Assembly (NCBI GenBank): GCA_963756895.1
Contig: CAVWPI010000008.1
Location: 558,001-622,000, forward strand
Origin: DASUAS01 sp963756895
Lineage (GTDB): Bacteria; Actinomycetota; Acidimicrobiia; IMCC26256; DASPTH01
Direction of reading: 5' to 3'
DNA length: 64,000 nt
The notes under the pieces were generated by a model, which worked only from the letters and a program-made list of their open reading frames with translations, ran no database searches and was not told the origin of the DNA. The position numbers were made by a program, and so were the translations under genes. Position 1 is the first letter of the stretch, and each line of letters starts with the position of its first letter. Below are positions 36,529-45,889 of this stretch, piece after piece.

Positions 36529-37986
36529 GCCGCTGATCCTGCCACGCGCGACTCGCCGCCGTAGCAGGGAGTGGCCGGATTGGCGTGCACGACCGGGGCG
36601 ACGAACACCGCGCGCCGGATGGTCAAGAAGGCCAGCACGCCGCCGACGGCAGCGAGGACCGCGGCGATGTACATGGCGCGCGAGAAGCCGGCGTCGAGGT
36701 CGAGGCCCTGTGCCGCGGTGAGTCCCGCGGCTGCCGGCAACACCGCCACCGCGAGCAACCCCGCGATGCGCGCCACCGAGTTGTTGATCGCCGACGCGAT
36801 GCCGGCGTGCGAGTCGTCGACCGCGCCGAGGACGGTCGCGGTGAGGGGCGCGACGGTGAGCGAGAGGCCGAGTCCGAGCACGATCAGCGCCGGGAACACC
36901 GTCGCCCAATAGGTGGTGCCGGGCTCGACGCGCCCGAGGAGCGCCATGCCGACCGCGACCACCAGGGGACCGATGGTCATCGGCCAGCGGGGACCGATAC
37001 GTTGCGCGAGCGCGCCCGGCGCGCGCCGACAACAGCAGCATGCACGCGGTGATCGGCAGCAACGCGGCGCCGGCCTCCAGCGCCGAGTAGCCGAGGTCGG
37101 TCTGGAGGTGCACGACCAGGAGGAAGGTCACCGTGCCCAGTGCCGCGTACACCGCGAACGTCACCGCGTTCGCGCCCGAGAACTGCTCCGACCGGAAGAC
37201 GCCCAGGGGGACCATCGGATTCGCGATGTGCGACTCCACGAACAGGAACCCGCCGAGCGCGAGCAGGCCGATGACGCCGAGTCCGACGGTGACGACCGTC
37301 CAGTCGTTGCCGGGGCCCTCGATGAGCGCATAGACCACGCCCGCGAGGCCGACGGTGAGCAGCGCGCTCCCGACGACGTCGAGGTGGGCGCCGGCGTGCT
37401 CGTCGCGTGACTCGGGGACGTGCCTTCGGGCGATGGCGACGGCGACGGCGGCGATCGGCAGGTTGATGACGAAGACCCAGCGCCACGACACCGAGTCGAT
37501 CAGGTAGCCACCCAGGAACGGTCCGATCGCGGTCGCGATCCCGCCCAGGCCCGACCACGCGCCGATGGCCCGGCCGCGGTCCTCGGTTGCGAACGACGCC
37601 GAGACCATCGCCAGGCTGTTGGGGACGAGGAGCGCGGCGGCGACGCCTTGCGCGCAGCGGGCGGCGATGAGCGTGCCGGTGTCGGGCGCGATCGCGCACA
37701 GCAGCGACGTCGCCGCGAACGCGACCAGGCCGATCTCGAAGATCTTGCGGCGGCCGTACCGGTCACCGAGCGAGCCGCCGAGCACCAGGAGCGAGCCCAG
37801 GGTGAGCAGGTACCCGGTGAGCACCCACTGGAGATCGCCGAGGTCGGCGTGCAGGTCACGCGAGATCGCGGGGAGCGCGGCGTTCACGACGGTGCCGTCG
37901 AGGAACGCCACTCCGGATCCGAGCACCGCGGCGGCGATGACCCACCGGCCCCGCGCCGTGCCCATGTGCAGATCGGGAGAACCCAT
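36525..37986 (-). CDS. MFS drug efflux transporter, DHA2/EmrB type (one apparent frameshift)
   Basis: Hydrophobic throughout, about 487 residues. VAFLDGTVVNAALPAISRDL is the DHA2 first-helix motif, GSLGDRYGRRKIFEIGL the motif A loop, and GPFLGGYLIDSVSWRWVFVI the antiporter motif C. The frame breaks near 37015 in a GGCGCGC tract; adding GC joins LSARAG to MTIGPLVVAV and the rest. It would be a 14-helix proton-coupled exporter of unknown substrate. It overlaps ppa by 4 bp and is divergent from leuC. Confidence 0.87.
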
Positions 37987-38023
37987 GCGAGCAGTGAACC
38001 ACGCGCCTGGCAGAATCAATCCC

Positions 38024-39436
38024 ATGCCCAGCACGTCCGCCCGTACGTTGAGCGAGAAGGTGTGGGACCACCACGTCGTCCACCACGACGAGGGCGAGCC
38101 CGACCTCCTCTACATCGATCTGCACCTGGTCCACGAGGTCACGTCGCCGCAGGCGTTCGACGGCCTGCGCCTGGCCGGTCGCCCCGTCCGCCGGCCCGAC
38201 CTCACCGTCGCCACGATGGACCACAACGTCCCGACCGAGAACATCCACCTGCCCGTCGCGGACCCGGTCTCGGCCCGGCAGATGGAGGTGCTGGCGGCCA
38301 ACTGCGCCGAGTTCGGCGTCCGCCTCTACCCGATGGGTGCGCCGGGACAGGGCATCGTGCACGTGATCGGGCCCGAGCTCGGACTCACGCAACCGGGCAT
38401 GACGATCGTGTGCGGCGACAGCCACACCTCCACGCACGGCGCGTTCGGTGCGCTGGCGTTCGGCATCGGCACCAGCGAGGTGGAGCACGTGCTCGCCACG
38501 CAGACGCTGCCGCAGGCGAAGCCGGGCACCATGGCGGTCACCGTCGACGGCGATCTGCCCGTCGGCGTGACGGCGAAGGACATCGTGCTCGCGATCATCA
38601 ACCGCATCGGCACCGGCGGTGGGATCGGCTCGATCATCGAGTACCGCGGCTCGGCCATCCGCGACCTCTCCATGGAGGGGCGCATGACGGTGTGCAACAT
38701 GTCGATCGAAGCGGGCGCGCGTGCGGGACTGATCGCGCCCGACGACATCACGTTCGCCTACCTCGAGGGGCGCGAGTTCGCGCCGTCGGGTGCGGCGTGG
38801 GAACGGGCGCTCGACGACTGGCGTGCGCTCGTCACCGACGACGGAGCCACGTTCGACAAGGAAGTCGTGCTCGACGCCGCCGCGCTGCGGCCGTCGGTCA
38901 CGTGGGGAACCAACCCGGCGCAGTCGGTGTTCATCGACGATGCCGTTCCCTCGCCGGACTCGTTCGCCGACGCCGACGCCCGCGACAGCGCCGAGCGCGC
39001 CCTGCGCTACATGGGGCTGCGGGCGGGCACGCCGATGCGCGAGATCGCCGTCGACACGGTTTTCATCGGCTCGTGCACCAACTCGCGCATCGAGGACCTG
39101 CGCGCCGCCGCCGCGGTCGCGTCGGGGCGTCGTGTGCGCGACGGCGTGCGCACGCTGGTGGTGCCGGGCTCGATGAGGGTCAAGGCGGAAGCCGAGGCCG
39201 AGGGGCTGCACGAGGTGTTCATCGCCGCCGGGTTCGACTGGCGGGAGGCCGGCTGCTCGATGTGCCTGGCGATGAACCCCGACAAGCTCGCGGTGGGCGA
39301 GCGGTGCGCGTCGACGTCGAACCGCAACTTCGAGGGCCGGCAGGGCAAGGGCGGACGCACCCACCTGGTGTCACCCGAGGTCGCCGTCGCCACGGCGATC
39401 GCCGGCCACTTCGCCACCCCCGACGACCTCGACTGA
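38024..39436 (+). CDS. leuC: 3-isopropylmalate dehydratase large subunit
   Basis: An intact 470-residue aconitase-family protein: ARTLSEKVWDHHVV, TMDHNVPTENIHLP, CGDSHTSTHGAFGALAFGIG, and the [4Fe-4S] ligands in FIGSCTNSRIEDL and AGCSMCLAMNPDKL. It isomerises 2- to 3-isopropylmalate, and in the citramalate route (R)-citramalate. Followed 10 bp later by leuD. Only 37 bp separate it from the divergent MFS gene, and no leader peptide is visible upstream. Confidence 0.96.
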   Translation: MPSTSARTLSEKVWDHHVVHHDEGEPDLLYIDLHLVHEVTSPQAFDGLRLAGRPVRRPDLTVATMDHNVPTENIHLPVADPVSARQMEVLAANCAEFGVRLYPMGAPGQGIVHVIGPELGLTQPGMTIVCGDSHTSTHGAFGALAFGIGTSEVEHVLATQTLPQAKPGTMAVTVDGDLPVGVTAKDIVLAIINRIGTGGGIGSIIEYRGSAIRDLSMEGRMTVCNMSIEAGARAGLIAPDDITFAYLEGREFAPSGAAWERALDDWRALVTDDGATFDKEVVLDAAALRPSVTWGTNPAQSVFIDDAVPSPDSFADADARDSAERALRYMGLRAGTPMREIAVDTVFIGSCTNSRIEDLRAAAAVASGRRVRDGVRTLVVPGSMRVKAEAEAEGLHEVFIAAGFDWREAGCSMCLAMNPDKLAVGERCASTSNRNFEGRQGKGGRTHLVSPEVAVATAIAGHFATPDDLD

Positions 39437-39446
39437 GGAGACCCGG

Positions 39447-40044
39447 ATGGAACCAGTACCGCGAGATCGTCGCCCGTGCCGTCCCGCTCGACCGCAGCGA
39501 CGTCGACACCGACCAGATCATCCCGAGCGACTGGCTCAAGCGGGTCGAGCGCACCGGATTCGGCGAAGGGCTGTTCTCGGAGTGGCGTGAGAGCTCAGAC
39601 TTCGTGCTCAACCAGGAGCACTTCGACGGCGCGCAGATCCTGGTGGCGGGACCCAACTTCGGGACCGGCTCGTCGCGGGAGCACGCGCCGTGGGCGCTCG
39701 AGGACTACGGGTTCCGGGCCGTCATCTCGCCCCGGTTCGCCGACATCTTCCGCAACAACTGTCTGAAGATCGGGCTGCTGCCGGTGGAGCTGCCGGCCGA
39801 GGTGGTCACGCGGATCATGCGGGCGGTCGAGGACGACCCGACGATCGAGATCGTCATCGACGTCGTCGACCGGCGTGTCGCGGTGCCGGCAATCGATCTC
39901 GACGAGCCGTTCGACCTCAGCGACTTCCACCACTACCGCCTGCTCGAAGGCCTCGACGACATCGGCCTCACCCTCCGCCACATCGCCGACATCGACGCCT
40001 TCGAAGCCACCCGCCCCGCCTACACGCCCCGCGTGGTCGCCTGA
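39447..40044 (+). CDS. leuD: 3-isopropylmalate dehydratase small subunit (one extra base at the start)
   Basis: AVPLDRSDVDTDQIIPSDWL, LKRVERTGFGEGLFSEWR, GPNFGTGSSREHAPWALEDY and IGLLPVELPAEVV are the LeuD swivel domain, about 199 residues. The only plausible ATG (39447, after GAGGAG) is one base out of frame: removing the G after ATG gives MNQYREIVARAVPL. I read this as a sequence error. Partner of LeuC; palindromic element 3 begins 16 bp after its stop. Confidence 0.9.
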
Positions 40045-40059
40045 CCCGAAAGACACGAA

Positions 40060-40102
40060 CATGCGTCAAGGTTGCGGAACTATTCCGCTCGCTTGACGCA
40101 TG
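40060..40102. repeat. Palindromic element 3 (two-tier hairpin) after leuD
   Basis: Outer arms CATGCGTCAAG / CTTGACGCATG (11 bp), 3/3 internal loops, inner stem GCGGAA / TTCCGC, loop CTA. It lies between leuD and the AbiEi/DUF559 gene. Confidence 0.85.
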
Positions 40103-40147
40103 AACGGTGGGGTGTGATGCGGGAGTGCCTCGGACGTCTCCAGTGTC

Positions 40148-41089
40148 GTGGACTCCATCGACCTGCAGCTGGCTCGCATCGCCGAAGCGCATCACGGCGT
40201 GTTCACCGCCCGTCACCTGCGCGAGCTTGAGGTCAGCCGACACGTCCGTACCCATCGTCTCGCTACCGGGCGCTGGGCGATCGTGCACGAGGGCGTGTAC
40301 CGAATCGTCGGCACGCCGCTCACCTGGCGCGGCGAGCTCCTCGCAGCCTGCTGGGCGGGCGGGGATCGAGCCCTTGCCTCACACCGGAGCGCGGCCGAGC
40401 TCTGGGAACTGCCGGGGCGAACCACCGAAGCGGTTGAGGTGACGTGTCCTCGATGGCATCGCGCACAACACGACGGTCTCGTCGTCCATGAGTCGCTGAC
40501 GCTCGACACCGAAGATGCTGACTTGGTGGATCGCATTCCTGTGACCACCGCTACGCGCACGCTGTTCGATCTGGCGAGCGTCGTCGGCCCCACCACACTC
40601 GATCTCGCTGTCGCGACCGCGCTTCGTCGCCGCTTGGTGAGCCACCACGATCTCCAGGCAAGCTTCGATCGGCTCGCAAAGAGAGGGCGCCCGGGTACGA
40701 GTCGGTTTCGGGAGGTACTCGCACTTCACCAGTCCAGCCGAGCACAGACCGAGAGCGAGGCCGAGCACCTCATCCTGCGCCTCCTCACCAAGCAGGGTCT
40801 CCCGGCGCCGACGCCGCAGTACGAGATCCGTCACGCTGACGGCGCCCTCGTGGCGCGAGTCGATTTCGCGTACCCCGACCTCAAGATCGCGATCGAGTAC
40901 GACAGCTACGCCCACCACCTCGGAACCGACGCGCACGATCGTGACGGTGCGCGACGGAACACGATCCTCGGGCTGGGGTGGTATCCGATCACTGCGACCG
41001 GAGCGGATCTGCGAAACGGCGGGCATCGTCTCGCGAACGAGATCCTCCAGGCTCGAGCCCTGCGTTCCGGCGTCACAGGAGCGGAATAG
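40148..41089 (+). CDS. AbiEi-antitoxin-like / DUF559 protein
   Basis: An intact 313-residue protein. The N-terminal ~90 residues (LARIAEAHHGVFTARHLREL, TGRWAIVHEGVYRIVGTPL) match the winged-helix AbiEi antitoxin-like domain. The C-terminal ~110 residues (ARVDFAYPDLKIAIEYDSYA) have the spacing of the Vsr/DUF559 restriction-endonuclease-like fold with its acidic residues. Such proteins are frequent in actinobacteria and of unknown role. No AbiEii-type toxin is adjacent. Base use is less GC-biased than its neighbours. Palindromes lie on both sides, and the stop codon TAG forms the loop of the downstream one. Confidence 0.78.
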   Translation: MDSIDLQLARIAEAHHGVFTARHLRELEVSRHVRTHRLATGRWAIVHEGVYRIVGTPLTWRGELLAACWAGGDRALASHRSAAELWELPGRTTEAVEVTCPRWHRAQHDGLVVHESLTLDTEDADLVDRIPVTTATRTLFDLASVVGPTTLDLAVATALRRRLVSHHDLQASFDRLAKRGRPGTSRFREVLALHQSSRAQTESEAEHLILRLLTKQGLPAPTPQYEIRHADGALVARVDFAYPDLKIAIEYDSYAHHLGTDAHDRDGARRNTILGLGWYPITATGADLRNGGHRLANEILQARALRSGVTGAE

Positions 41090-41106
41090 TTCCGCAACTT
41101 TGACGC
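41070..41106. repeat. Palindromic element 4, containing the stop codon of the DUF559 gene
   Basis: Outer arms GCGTCA / TGACGC, 5/5 internal loops, inner stem GCGGAA / TTCCGC, loop TAG, which is the stop codon. The right half matches element 3 and element 5 (ttccgcaactttgacgca). Confidence 0.82.
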
Positions 41107-41127
41107 ATGTTCGGAGGGAGGAGGGCG

Positions 41128-41934
41128 TCAGGGCTGGAGGAGCACTTTGAGGCGTCGGGTGGCGATCTTGAGGCCGACGGTGCCGAGGATGGCGAGGTAG
41201 GCCACGTTCACGAGCATGGTCCAGGTGAGCTGGCCGGTGGTGAGGCCCCGCTCCAGGGCGACGCCCTGGTAGAGCGGCGTGCAGCGCACGACCCACTGCA
41301 ATCCCGTCGGGTACTGGGAGAGCGGGAAGAACGTCGCCGCGAACAGGAACATCGGGATCAGCGCGAGGTTCACGAAGTCGAAGTCGGTCCACGACCGCAT
41401 GAACGTCGTCGCTGCGATCCCCGCCCCCGCGAACGCGAACGAGATCAGGATCGCGGCGGGCAGCGCGAGGATCGCCCACCACGAGCCGACCAGGCCCATG
41501 AACAGCATCGTCAGGAGGAAGACGGCGGAGTAGATGCTGCCGCGGATCAACGCCCACAGGAGCTCGCCGCGGGCGACGTCGCCGACCTCCAACGGGGTCG
41601 CGAGCATGGCGTCGAACGTGTGCGCGTACTTGAACTTGAAGAAGAAGTTGAACGTGGTGTCGAGCACCGCGCCGTTCATCGCCGCCGCCGCCATCAACCC
41701 TGGCGCGACGAACTGGTCGTACGGGATCGGCTGACCGCCGGGCCCGGGCACCTTTCCCACCAGCCCACCGACGCCGATGCCGATCGACAGCAGGTAGAGC
41801 AGCGGCTCGACCAGCCCGGTGATGAAGGCCAGCCACATCCGCCGGTACGCAAGCGTGTTGCGCTCCACGACCCGCATGGCACGACCGCCGGTGCGACGTC
41901 GGCCGGCCTCCTTGACCACGATCGCCGAGATCAC
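41128..41934 (-). CDS. ABC-2 type permease
   Basis: An intact 268-residue membrane protein with six hydrophobic segments; ERNTLAYRRMWLAFITGLVE, APGLMAAAAMNGAVLDTTFN and LFAATFFPLSQYPTGLQWVV are typical of DrrB/NodJ-like exporters. The GTG at 41934 overlaps the stop of the second permease (GTGA). Third gene of an ATPase-permease-permease operon. It could export a drug, polyketide or glycolipid. Confidence 0.85.
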   Translation of the reverse strand: MISAIVVKEAGRRRTGGRAMRVVERNTLAYRRMWLAFITGLVEPLLYLLSIGIGVGGLVGKVPGPGGQPIPYDQFVAPGLMAAAAMNGAVLDTTFNFFFKFKYAHTFDAMLATPLEVGDVARGELLWALIRGSIYSAVFLLTMLFMGLVGSWWAILALPAAILISFAFAGAGIAATTFMRSWTDFDFVNLALIPMFLFAATFFPLSQYPTGLQWVVRCTPLYQGVALERGLTTGQLTWTMLVNVAYLAILGTVGLKIATRRLKVLLQP

Positions 41935-42707
41935 GTGGTCAACGCCCTCGTGAAGCGGCGCACGCCCCACCAGCATCCGGCGGCGAGGCACACGACCAGG
42001 AACGTGACGTGCCCGACCACCGAACCGGCTGACGGTGCCGAGCCGATCGTGGCGGCGCGGCACAGCTCCACCGCGTGCCACAACGGCGACAACCACGCGA
42101 CCGGCTCCAGCCAGTCGGGGAGACGGCTCACCGGGAAGAACGTGCCCGAGAACAGGAACAGCGGGAACAGCCCGATGCGCATGATGACGGCGAAGGGGAT
42201 GTCGCTCTCCTGCGTGACCGCGTAGCCGTTGAGCGCGGCGGCGAACACCGAAGCGCCGAGCACCGCAGCCGGGATCGCGAGCACGCCCCACGCCGACGGC
42301 ACGCCGCCGAGGATGGCCGCGACGATCAGGAACACCGTCGACGAGAAGAGGACGCGCAGGCAGGTCCACATGACGTGGCCGGCGAACAGCGCGCCCGCGC
42401 TCACGGGAGTCGACACCGCGGCGTGGTACGTGCGCAGCCACTTCACCCCGCCGAGCACCGGCCAGAGCGACTCCCCCGCCGCCTGCATCATCGCGCTCGC
42501 CGCCATGAGGCCCGGGGCCACGAACACGAGGTAGTCGACCCCGTCGACTCCGCCCGAGCCCTTGTTGACCAGGTCGCCGAGCCCCAGGCCCATCGCGGCC
42601 AGGAACAGCAACGGCGAGACCGTCGCCTGGAACACCGACGCCTTCCAGAGCCGCCGCCACGCGACCCACTCCTTCTCGACGACGCGCAGCGCGGCGGGCG
42701 TGGCCAC
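41931..42707 (-). CDS. ABC-2 type permease
   Basis: An intact 258-residue membrane protein, homologous in layout to the 41128 gene: VVEKEWVAWRRLWKASVFQA, APGLMAASAMMQAAGESLWP and LFLFSGTFFPVSRLPDWLEP. The start is a GTG at 42707, immediately after the ATPase stop. The two permeases probably form a heterodimer. Confidence 0.86.
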   Translation of the reverse strand: MATPAALRVVEKEWVAWRRLWKASVFQATVSPLLFLAAMGLGLGDLVNKGSGGVDGVDYLVFVAPGLMAASAMMQAAGESLWPVLGGVKWLRTYHAAVSTPVSAGALFAGHVMWTCLRVLFSSTVFLIVAAILGGVPSAWGVLAIPAAVLGASVFAAALNGYAVTQESDIPFAVIMRIGLFPLFLFSGTFFPVSRLPDWLEPVAWLSPLWHAVELCRAATIGSAPSAGSVVGHVTFLVVCLAAGCWWGVRRFTRALTT

Positions 42708-42708
42708 G

Positions 42709-43650
<942 letters not shown>

Positions 43651-43677
43651 GAAGGCCGACGCTACCGGTTCGCGGCG

Positions 43678-43724
43678 CGACCACACCGGGCCGTTTCGCG
43701 ATCGCGAACAGCCCGGTGTGGTCG
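43678..43724. repeat. Long inverted repeat with nested palindrome downstream of leuA
   Basis: Arms CGACCACACCGGGC / GCCCGGTGTGGTCG (14 bp) enclose TTCGCGATCGCGAA, itself a perfect palindrome. It starts 14 bp past the leuA stop and probably terminates leuA, though no U-tract follows. Confidence 0.85.
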
Positions 43725-43737
43725 ACTTCCACGCAGA

Positions 43738-45285
43738 TCAGGGACCGACGTCGGTGACCTCGCGCCGGTCGGGCCGCTCGCGCAGCCGCACGATCTTGTT
43801 GACCGCGGCGAGGTAGGCCCGGGCCGACGCCTCCACCACGTCGGTGGCGACACCGCGGCCCGACGCCTTCACGCCGTCGGCCTCGAGCTGGATGACGACG
43901 TCACCGAGCGCGTCGCCGCCCTTGGTCACCGACGACACCTTGAAGTCGAGCACCGCGCTCTCGACGCCGGTGGCACGGGCGATGGCCTCGAACGCGGCGT
44001 CGATCATGCCGTTGCCCTCACCGTCGGCTTCGACCTTCCCGTCGCCGTCGGCGAGCACGACGTGCGCGGTCGGCATCGCAGCGGTGCCGCCCCGCAGCTC
44101 GAGGCTCGCCATGGTGAAGCGATGGACGTTGCCGACACCCAGCTCCTCGGCCACGATCGCCTCGAGGTCGGCCTCGGTGATCTCCACCTTGCGGTCGGCC
44201 AGCTCCTTGAACCGGGTGAACGCCTGGTTCAGCGCGTCGCCCTGCACGTGCAGGCCCAGCTTCTCGAGCGAGTCGGCGAAGGCATGACGTCCGGAGTGCT
44301 TGCCCAGGACGATCTGCGCGGCCTCCTGGCCGACGGTCGACGCATCGATGATCTCGTACGTCTCGCGGTCCTCGAGCACGCCGTGCTGGTGGATGCCCGA
44401 CTCGTGCGCGAACGCGTTGCGCCCGATGATCGCCTTGTTGTACTGCACCGGATAGCCGGTCAGCCGGGCGACCATGCGCGACGTGCGCGCCAACTCATCG
44501 GTCTTCACGGTCGTGTGCGATCCGTCGAAGTAGTCGGCGCGCGTGCGCATCGCCATGACGATCTCCTCGAGCGCGGCGTTGCCCGCCCGCTCGCCGAGGC
44601 CGTTGATCGCGCACTCCACCTGTCGCGCACCCGCGGCCACACCGGCCAACGAGTTCGCGACCGCCAGACCGAGGTCATTGTGACAGTGCGTCGACACCTC
44701 GAAGTCACCGACGACGTTCTCGATCACGTGACGGATCAGCGCCGCGTACTCCTCGGGCACGCCGTAGCCGACGGTGTCGGGGATGTTCAGCGTGGTGGCG
44801 CCGTTGCTCACCGCCAGCTGGCACACCTCGACGAGGAAGTCGACCTCGGACCGGCTGCCGTCCTCGGGTGAGAACTCGACGTCGTCGCAGTAGCCCTTGG
44901 CGCGGGAGACGGCCTTGACCGTCTCCTCCTTCACCTGCTCCTCGGTCATGCGGAGCTTCTTCTTCATGTGGATGGGCGACGTGGCGATGAAGATGTGGAT
45001 GCGCGGCTTGGCCGCGTGCTGCACCGCCTCCCAGGCCCGGTCGACGTCCTTGAACGCAGTGCGGGACAGCGCCGCGATCGTCGAGCCGCGGACGGCCTTG
45101 CTGATCGCCTCCACCGCCTCGAAGTCGCCCTGGCTGGCGATCGGGAACCCGGCCTCGATCACGTCGACCCCGAGACGCCCGAGCTGCTCCGCGATCTCGA
45201 GCTTCTCGCCGACGTCGAGCGAGATCCCCGGCGACTGCTCGCCGTCTCGCAGGGTCGTGTCGAAGATCTTCACGTGGTCGCTCAT
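43738..45285 (-). CDS. leuA: 2-isopropylmalate synthase
   Basis: An intact 515-residue protein of the bacterial LeuA type 1: VKIFDTTLRDGEQSPGISLD, STHCHNDLGLAVANSLAGVA (metal HxH), QVECAINGLGERAGNAALEE, and the C-terminal regulatory domain for leucine feedback (VGNVHRFTMASLELRGG). It condenses acetyl-CoA with 2-oxoisovalerate, the committed step to leucine. ATG at 45285. A leader peptide, hairpin and terminator lie upstream, so it is regulated by attenuation. Confidence 0.96.
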   Translation of the reverse strand: MSDHVKIFDTTLRDGEQSPGISLDVGEKLEIAEQLGRLGVDVIEAGFPIASQGDFEAVEAISKAVRGSTIAALSRTAFKDVDRAWEAVQHAAKPRIHIFIATSPIHMKKKLRMTEEQVKEETVKAVSRAKGYCDDVEFSPEDGSRSEVDFLVEVCQLAVSNGATTLNIPDTVGYGVPEEYAALIRHVIENVVGDFEVSTHCHNDLGLAVANSLAGVAAGARQVECAINGLGERAGNAALEEIVMAMRTRADYFDGSHTTVKTDELARTSRMVARLTGYPVQYNKAIIGRNAFAHESGIHQHGVLEDRETYEIIDASTVGQEAAQIVLGKHSGRHAFADSLEKLGLHVQGDALNQAFTRFKELADRKVEITEADLEAIVAEELGVGNVHRFTMASLELRGGTAAMPTAHVVLADGDGKVEADGEGNGMIDAAFEAIARATGVESAVLDFKVSSVTKGGDALGDVVIQLEADGVKASGRGVATDVVEASARAYLAAVNKIVRLRERPDRREVTDVGP

Positions 45286-45358
45286 GGTCTGCTTCTTTCT
45301 GGTGTCTCGGGTCCCAGGGGTGGTGGAGGCTGGTCGAGCGAGGCCGCTTCGGGCAACG

Positions 45359-45391
45359 AAAAACCTCCCCGGCCCTGAGGCACGAGGAGGC
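45359..45391 (-). terminator. Attenuator terminator upstream of leuA
   Basis: On the minus strand, GCCTCCTCG ... CGGGGAGG forms a 9-bp stem (two wobbles) followed by TTTTT. It ends 74 nt before the leuA start. Confidence 0.82.
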
Positions 45392-45395
45392 GTCC

Positions 45396-45419
45396 GCGAG
45401 CACCGAAACGGGTGCTCGC
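45396..45419 (-). promoter_or_regulatory. First hairpin of the leuA attenuator
   Basis: GCGAGCACC / GGTGCTCGC, a perfect 9-bp stem with a 6-nt loop, begins 2 nt after the leader peptide stop codon and precedes the terminator hairpin. Confidence 0.82.
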
Positions 45420-45421
45420 AG

Positions 45422-45463
45422 CTACGTAAGGAGGAGGCTCTGGGTGCGCAGTTCCTTCGTCAT
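45422..45463 (-). CDS. leuL: leuA leader peptide with three Leu control codons
   Basis: The 13-residue ORF MTKELRTQSLLLT ends with CTC CTC CTT ACG TAG. Consecutive leucine codons directly before a hairpin and an intrinsic terminator are the hallmark of leucine attenuation. It lies about 140 nt upstream of leuA on the same strand. Confidence 0.85.
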   Translation of the reverse strand: MTKELRTQSLLLT

Positions 45464-45546
45464 GGACCAACCATACTGCCAGACGAGCGCCGCCCACGTC
45501 AATCGCCATGCCCGGATCGCCGGCGATCGCGTGCGAGAATGCATCG

Positions 45547-45879
45547 GTGCACAAGACGGTCCGACGCATCCTCGGGATCGGCCTGCTCGCCGGATTGGCG
45601 TACGCGGTGTGGCGCAAGCTGCCCTCGCACACCGAGAACGGCCCCGCCTGGGAGGCCCAACCGTTCCCCTTCCCACCGCAGCCGGCGATCGACGACTCAC
45701 CCTGGGTCGACGCCGCCGAGTCGGGCGCCTGCCCGGCTCACCATCCGGTGAAGGCCAAGATGGCGAGCGGCATCTTCCACCTGCCTGGCGGCGCCAACTA
45801 CACCCGCACCCAGGCCGACCGCTGCTACCTCTCCGCCGACGCCGCCGAGGCCGACGGCCTCCGCCCCTCGAAGAACTGA
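45547..45879 (+). CDS. Membrane-anchored sunset-domain protein
   Basis: A 110-residue protein. The N-terminal helix ILGIGLLAGLAYAVW is followed by a Pro-rich spacer (EAQPFPFPPQPAIDD), then a C-terminal domain CPAHHPVKAKMASGIFHLPG ... YTRTQADRCYLSADAAEADG ending in GLRPSK. This is the 'sunset' domain motif, of unknown function. GTG start at 45547. Intact. It converges with serA (10 bp between stops). Confidence 0.75.
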   Translation: MHKTVRRILGIGLLAGLAYAVWRKLPSHTENGPAWEAQPFPFPPQPAIDDSPWVDAAESGACPAHHPVKAKMASGIFHLPGGANYTRTQADRCYLSADAAEADGLRPSKN

Positions 45880-45889
45880 CGTTCCGCCG

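Noticed and set aside
37420..40044. Apparent 874-residue plus-strand protein
   Set aside because: Only the last ~195 residues are real (LeuD); the rest is a shadow of MFS and leuC in other frames.
40065..40100. Additional LexA box near leuD
   Set aside because: The sequence lacks TCGAAC/GTTCGA half-sites and belongs to palindromic element 3.
41128..42669. Apparent single 513-residue permease
   Set aside because: Two ABC-2 permeases with a GTGA junction at 41931-41934 explain it; the upstream part is an off-frame shadow of the second permease.
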